In this document: in pieces, positions 59,423 to 64,000 of the stretch
Layout of the letters: each line of letters begins with the position of its first letter
How positions within the stretch are numbered: position 1 is the stretch's first letter
Origin: Symsagittifera roscoffensis
Taxonomy: Eukaryota; Xenacoelomorpha; Acoela; Convolutidae
NCBI RefSeq assembly: GCF_963678635.1
Contig: NW_026971149.1
Span: 64,001 to 128,000, forward strand
DNA length: 64,000 nucleotides
Direction of reading: 5' to 3'
Program-made: the position numbers and the translations under genes
The notes under the pieces: model-generated
The model's database searches: none
What the model was told of the DNA's origin: nothing
The model's input: the letters and a program-made list of their open reading frames with translations, nothing else

Positions 59423-61037
59423 CTAGGTGGCCGCCGCGTCCGGCTTTGGCGTTCAGTAGAGACAGGGGAAGGGGCCCCGTCGGTTCGAAAGAACATTTAC
59501 CTATATTACCTTTCGTGCAGAATAAGTCGTGTTCTCGAAAACTGGAGGTCAGAATTCCCTAATTTTTTGCATGCAGCCCCGTATTGAAATTCTAAGGATA
59601 CACTTTTGCCCCGTTTTGCCAAAATTTTGTTATGTGTTGACTTATAGAGGGAAATGGGGGGCAAAATTGGTAAAAAACACGTTTTTCGATAAAAATCACC
59701 CATTAACTCTGTTTTGGTTCAAAAAATGGTGTATATTGACAAGGAATGGATGAAAGTAAACTGTTTGGGGAGCCTAAATATAAAAATTTGAGAAAAAATT
59801 TTCCTCTCAAAAATTTGAGTTTTTTCAAAAACTGCAACAAAAATGATGGTTTTTTTGTAACTAAAAAGGTGTTTTTTCCACTTTTCTCAAAATAGGTGAA
59901 TTTTCGGCTTCAACCCAAAAAACCATTCTGAACAGGTTCATAAAGTGTGTTTTAGTGAAACAAATTGATTGGAACACTTTATTTTGAGTTTTTGAAAAAA
60001 ATTGATTTTTCACGTTTCTGACTCAACATTGTATATCAAAAAAACAAAAATTTCAAAAAGTGAGAAAAAATGAATTTTGATGGCTTATTTGAGCTTGCCA
60101 TAGACATTTTAGTAGGTAATAAGTATTTAAACGTCAAAATTGGATAATAGTTATGGTTTTTACAATTTTTTTTCTCGGCTATTTTACTACTATTTTACTA
60201 CAAATAAAAATGGCCAAATTTCGAAAAAAAAGTCTTCATTTCGGAAGTGGCCAACAAAACTGTTCTAGTTTTTTGCATGCGACCTAACAAGGACACTACA
60301 TATATACCCTATTTAGATCACTTTTCGATCCTATAGGTTTGAAGACGATTTTACCCGATTTATCTACTTTTTTGAGTTAACCAAAAGTTTTTTTTTTTTG
60401 CCTTTTCTCTAAATATGGAAGTTTTACGGCTTTGGTCATGAAAACCATTCTGAACAGGTTCATATATTGTAGCCTAGTGGTTTAAGCTAATTGAAGCTAC
60501 TTTGTGAAGGGTTTTTTCACGTTTCTGACTCAACTTTTTTTTCCAAATAAAAAAAATGTTTTTTTTTTCTTTTGCTTCTAATCAATTTGAAACAAACTTA
60601 ACCTTTTTGGGACAAATTCCAAGTCCAATTCAGCTATAAGTCACAATTGAAAGTCCACGTACTTGACAATGGGCTCGAAAAAAAATATGAGGACTGTTTC
60701 CGAAAACTTGTTTTCGTTGGAACGGTCCTCTTCATGAATCACGAAAAAACATAAGTTACTTTGGTTTAGAGTTCTCTAGAGGCTGATCAGGTGTAGATTC
60801 AGTCATTGAAAGTATGAGAAATCTTTTTTGATCTTTTCTAATCACATACAGAACGTTTTGTGTTGTTGCTTTTGTGACACCTTACAAAGTTGATCAGATA
60901 CCGTTTCAGAAAACTTTCGAGCAAAAATGAGCACCCGAAGGGTGCTCCTTTTGCGAGTGCGTTTAGCGTTCCCCGGCTCCGCCCCCCGCGGAACCTTCTC
61001 CTCAAAAGTCAACAAATTAGCGGGGCCACAGTGACAA
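59423..61037 (+). repeat. Family F repeat unit 9 (1615 bp)
   Basis: The shortest F unit, with a small deletion near 60500 (CTACTTTGTGAAGGG). Hairpins are at 60691-60728 and 60929-60947. It shares its head subtype with the unit at 52916 and is followed by a B head. Confidence 0.88.
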
Positions 61038-63258
61038 CTAGGTGGCCGCGTTCCAGCATTACAAAATTTTTTGAGGTGGGGTAGGGGCCCCCACCGGTAC
61101 AAGTAATATCCCTCAAATGGACTATAGAGAAATTTTGCAAAAAAGTCGATTCTCGAAATTGTCAGGTTAGAATGGTCTAATTTTTTGCATGCGGCCCTAA
61201 AATGTCAAACGAATAGGGGTTTCCTTTTGTGATTTTTTGACCCAACAATTTTTAACAGGTGTTTGGGCTAATTTGGGCTTTTTGCCCAATTTGGGAAAAG
61301 TTTTTATTTTGCTTAATTCTCAAAAATAAGTAAAAATTTTGATATTTTTATGAAAGTAAGTCTAAACTGATCTCAGCAGTCCTATCTAACGAACTAATCA
61401 TCATGGTAGTGGAGGTTTTTGAATCGGAGAAAAATGATTTTTTTGACTTTTTTTTACCCATTTTTGAATACTTTTTCAAAATGAAAGCCTCTAACGAAAA
61501 AACTTGAAAATAATTTGCCTAATTAATTTATTTGAGCTTAAAGGACCTTGCTCTGGCTTTTTTAGCTAAAATGAAAAATTTCAGCTGAAAATTGGCACTT
61601 TTTCAAAACAATCATTTTTTTCAAAAAATTTTTAAGTTTTAGATTTTTTTACAATTTTTTGTTCAGAAATAAAGTTAAAAAACGATTTTTGAATCAGAGT
61701 CAATTTTTTGTTTTCAACCTAATGTACTTTATGTGGGAGTACTGTTTGTACTGTTTTTAGGCCCTCATTTTTGTTTTAAGCCAAGATATTGCTTTCGGAT
61801 TTTTGTCTAAAAAATCGTAAAAACAGGTTTTTTTGACCTTTCTCAAAGTTTTAAAATAAGTGACCCACTTGTTGTTAGCCGCCAGATAAGGTCTCCCAAA
61901 ACCTCGAAGACTCCAATAAACAGACTGATGAGATTTTTTTACAAATTTTTCAAAATTTGAATTTTTTGATTTTTTTTGAACTTTTCAGCTGAAAAATTAT
62001 TCTAAGTATCGCCATTTGAAGAAGAAAAAAGGTTAAAGTTCAAAATTTTCTTTCTTTTCTGGAGTTTTGTTTTCTTCCAGGCGTGTTATCATGCTGAAAA
62101 TGGCTCATTCAGACTATCTGTATAGCTTGTTTAGGTTCCAGTTTCTCAAGTTGGCTCAAAGGTGCCTTAAGTGGAGGCGAAAAGGAAAAATAGCCAAAAT
62201 GAAAACTTCATAAAATCTACAATTTTCAACATTTTTTGGTAATTTAAAATGCTAGACCCACTAAGTTGGGTACGCTGAATCGTATTATGCAATTAATTTT
62301 CACTTTTTTTCAATGTTGAAAATTACAATTTTTTTGATTTTAAAAAAAAAACATAATTTTTAAATTTTTCTCTTTTTTAAAACATTTTACATCATATTGA
62401 TGTTTTTTCTGCCCAAGTGTTTTAAACGGCTAGAGAAGGAATCTTCATTACTTAAGAACAGTGGGTGGTGCGAGGAAAACTTGAAAAAAAAATGATTCAT
62501 TTCTACCGATTTACAAAAGAAAAAAAGAAAAAAACAGTTTTTCAATTCATTTGAAAACTTACAATTTTTCTCATCATTATCCCTTACTAGTTTTCAACAA
62601 CCGCATTTGTAACCGCCTAACATCTGTTGTTCTTGGAAGCATTGATTAATAAAATCATTTTTTTTTAAATTAACACAGCTTCTCATGAGGAATTGAAAAC
62701 AAGCATTATTGTAAAAAAAATTTGGTGAAAAATTAAGAACAACTATCCGTTAACCTGGATCGAGGTAGGATGCTCACTCGGTCCCTCTGGGACCTGTAGA
62801 GGGAGCAGCCGTAACCGTAAATTCTACGCTTAAAATTTGAAATCAGCCTGATCTGAATTATGATTTGAGCGGAGATCAAATAAGTTTTTGATGTTGCGTT
62901 CTTATTTTGAACAATTTTTTTCTTTCCATTTTCTACATTTTCTATTTTACTTTTGCCAACATCAGTCTCATTGCAAGCCCGGTAATAGCAAAAACTTGAT
63001 TGTTTCACACTTTGAAATCTTTGCGTTTTTTGGTGATAGTTTAAATTAAAATTTATCAGAGTTTTTCTTTAAACAAATTTTTTCACCTGGCAAAATTAGT
63101 TGAGCATTGACATTTGCGCCCAAAGGGCGCATTGCTAATGGGAATGCGTAGAAGTCCACGTATTTGCTTGAGCTCAAGATGTCGATGCTTGACGACACTT
63201 TCTTTTGGTTCCAGAAAACACTAAAAACAGAAATCAAGCCACTAGTACCTGATTGTGC
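61038..63258 (+). repeat. Family B repeat unit 4 (about 2220 bp), ends at the gap
   Basis: Same plan as the other B units, with the 3' hairpin at 62769-62808 and a GCGCCCAAAGGGCGC hairpin near 63116. It closely follows the B unit at 27191 in its 3' half. The last bases before the N are GTACCTGATTGTGC, so the final C is the first base of an expected CTAG box. Confidence 0.85.
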
Positions 63259-63281
63259 NNNNNNNNNNNNNNNNNNNNNNN
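63259..63281. other. Assembly gap (23 N)
   Basis: A run of 23 N lies exactly where the next CTAG box should begin. The sequence on its right is not part of the repeat array. The size of the missing DNA and the truth of the join cannot be judged from the window. Confidence 0.95.
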
Positions 63282-63727
63282 GACCATAAGTCTCGAACAA
63301 GACCTTAATAGCTTAGAATTAACCAAAATAGATTAGAAATTAGACAAAAACATTTACAAAATGTTATACGACAATAATTTAATCGAAATGTCTCTACGAC
63401 TCAATAGATCAGAGCCAATATTCCGAACCATAACAGAACTACCCGGAATTGGAAGAAGACCTCGAACCAGAGACGACATACGACAAAGTAGAAACTTGCC
63501 ATATAGCTATATGATAGTTAGGCAAAAACCAGAACAAACTTTTATATTTAGAATACTACTGGCAATGAATTTAGATTTTCATTTGCAAACATAAAACCTT
63601 GAAGTTAATCTTCAAAATCATTTCAGGCGCTAAACAAAATTATTAATATACAATAACGATTGATAAAAAGATCTAAGATCGTTTTCCTAAAACTCTGCAG
63701 TAGTATACAAAACATGTTTGAAAAATA

Positions 63728-63733
63728 TTTATT
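63728..63733 (-). promoter_or_regulatory. AATAAA poly(A) signal (candidate)
   Basis: TTTATT on the + strand reads AATAAA on the - strand, 49-54 bp past the stop of the candidate terminal exon. AATAAA is common by chance in AT-rich DNA, so its value rests on that position. Confidence 0.35.
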
Positions 63734-63781
63734 GAAAAATAAAAAATAAAAATTAGTAGCATGACAATAAATGGTTAGTAA

Positions 63782-63814
63782 TCATAAATCATCCTGTTGT
63801 TCCAGCTCCATCAC
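63782..63814 (-). CDS. Candidate terminal coding exon on the - strand
   Basis: On the - strand TTTTAG at 63820-63815 is followed by 33 bases that read V-M-E-L-E-Q-Q-D-D-L and a TGA stop (63784-63782). AATAAA follows about 50 bp later. Splice acceptor, short open end, stop and poly(A) signal in the right order make a plausible last exon of a gene lying mostly beyond the window. The upstream exon was not identified and the gene is unknown. Confidence 0.35.
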   Translation of the reverse strand: MMELEQQDDL

Positions 63815-64000
63815 CTAAAACATAACAGCAATCATAAACCCACTAATATCATCAAAACACTAAATCTTTCCTTTACACACATTTAAAATTTTATTAAAAC
63901 TTAAATTCACTTAATTTTAAAACCAGATCATCAAGGCTTATCCTTGGATCTTAAATCATTTTCTACTTAATTAAATTTCAAATTTGATCATCAAGGCTTA

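Larger units (their letters stand above)
63282..64000. other. Non-array flank right of the gap
   Basis: This sequence is less rich in homopolymer runs and has none of the array motifs. A + strand open frame at 63361-63594 (77 codons, Arg-rich middle) has no recognisable family. The 15-bp sequence GATCATCAAGGCTTA occurs at 63927-63941 and again at 63986-64000, hinting at a short tandem repeat running off the window. Confidence 0.5.

Noticed and set aside
34447-59753. A 60-74 codon open frame (MFSKTGGQ... or MQPRIEILR...) repeated in E and F units
   Set aside because: Its recurrence follows from copying of the units. The D equivalent is not open in this frame, there is no recognisable domain, and it overlaps the invariant TCTCGAAAAC and GCATGC motifs. 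A dN/dS test across families could reopen the question.
1-63258. CRISPR-like array (regular repeats with variable parts)
   Set aside because: Units are kilobases long, the variable parts are shared among copies, and there are no short repeats or cas genes.

Overview
This is an AT-rich, gene-poor eukaryotic window that is almost entirely a head-to-tail array of long repeat units. It contains no operons, no ribosome-binding sites and no recognisable protein family. It does contain poly(A)/poly(T) runs, TTTCAG-type splice acceptors, one AATAAA signal behind a short candidate terminal exon, and a scaffold gap of N. Together these suggest an animal genome, possibly a nematode, but the species cannot be named from the sequence.

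Layout. I count 30 units from a CTAGRTGG box to the next box, plus a partial unit at the left edge, all on the + strand. By the sequence of their first ~110 bases they fall into eight families (A to H, my labels). Order: partial A, A A A A' (1-10285), B (10286), A A A A A A'' (12494-27190), B (27191), C C D E F F F (29412-40831), B (40832), F (43042), G (44666-49623), D H F F F F F (49624-61037), B (61038), then 23 N at 63259-63281 and unrelated DNA to 64000. A units are about 2.48 kb, B 2.2 kb, C to F and H about 1.63 kb. G is 4.96 kb because it contains about 3.8 kb of non-repeated AT-rich DNA.

Shared plan. Every family has the same order of parts: (1) a CTAGRTGG box; (2) a head, 108-113 bp in seven families and 131 bp in G, carrying a G-rich hairpin whose arms differ in sequence between families but stay complementary, usually inside a second complementary stem; (3) a TCTCRAAA motif exactly 36 nt before GCATGC/T in all eight families; (4) a long AT-rich body, made in family A of ~520-bp monomers that repeat the same motif pair; (5) a strong hairpin near the 3' end, either a nested GATGCTCCC type (A, B) or a GGACTGTTTC type (C to F, H); (6) a second hairpin with CCC-loop-GGG at its tip; (7) a GC-richer tail that ends at the next CTAGRTGG box. 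In G I found part (6) but no part (5).

The box is a point of exchange. Units 43042-44665 and 54544-56167 look identical over 1624 bp, but both neighbours differ and the change falls at the box. The ~110-bp head can also be exchanged without the body: E and F differ in the head and become nearly identical at TCTCGAAAAC. The most notable signal is therefore a family of modular repeats with interchangeable, structure-conserved heads. Several arm changes are G-U compatible only when read as + strand RNA, which suggests a transcribed structured RNA. Transcription is not shown here, and a purely DNA role (satellite, recombination or rolling-circle end) remains open. The short open reading frames in the array appear to be chance frames copied along with the units.
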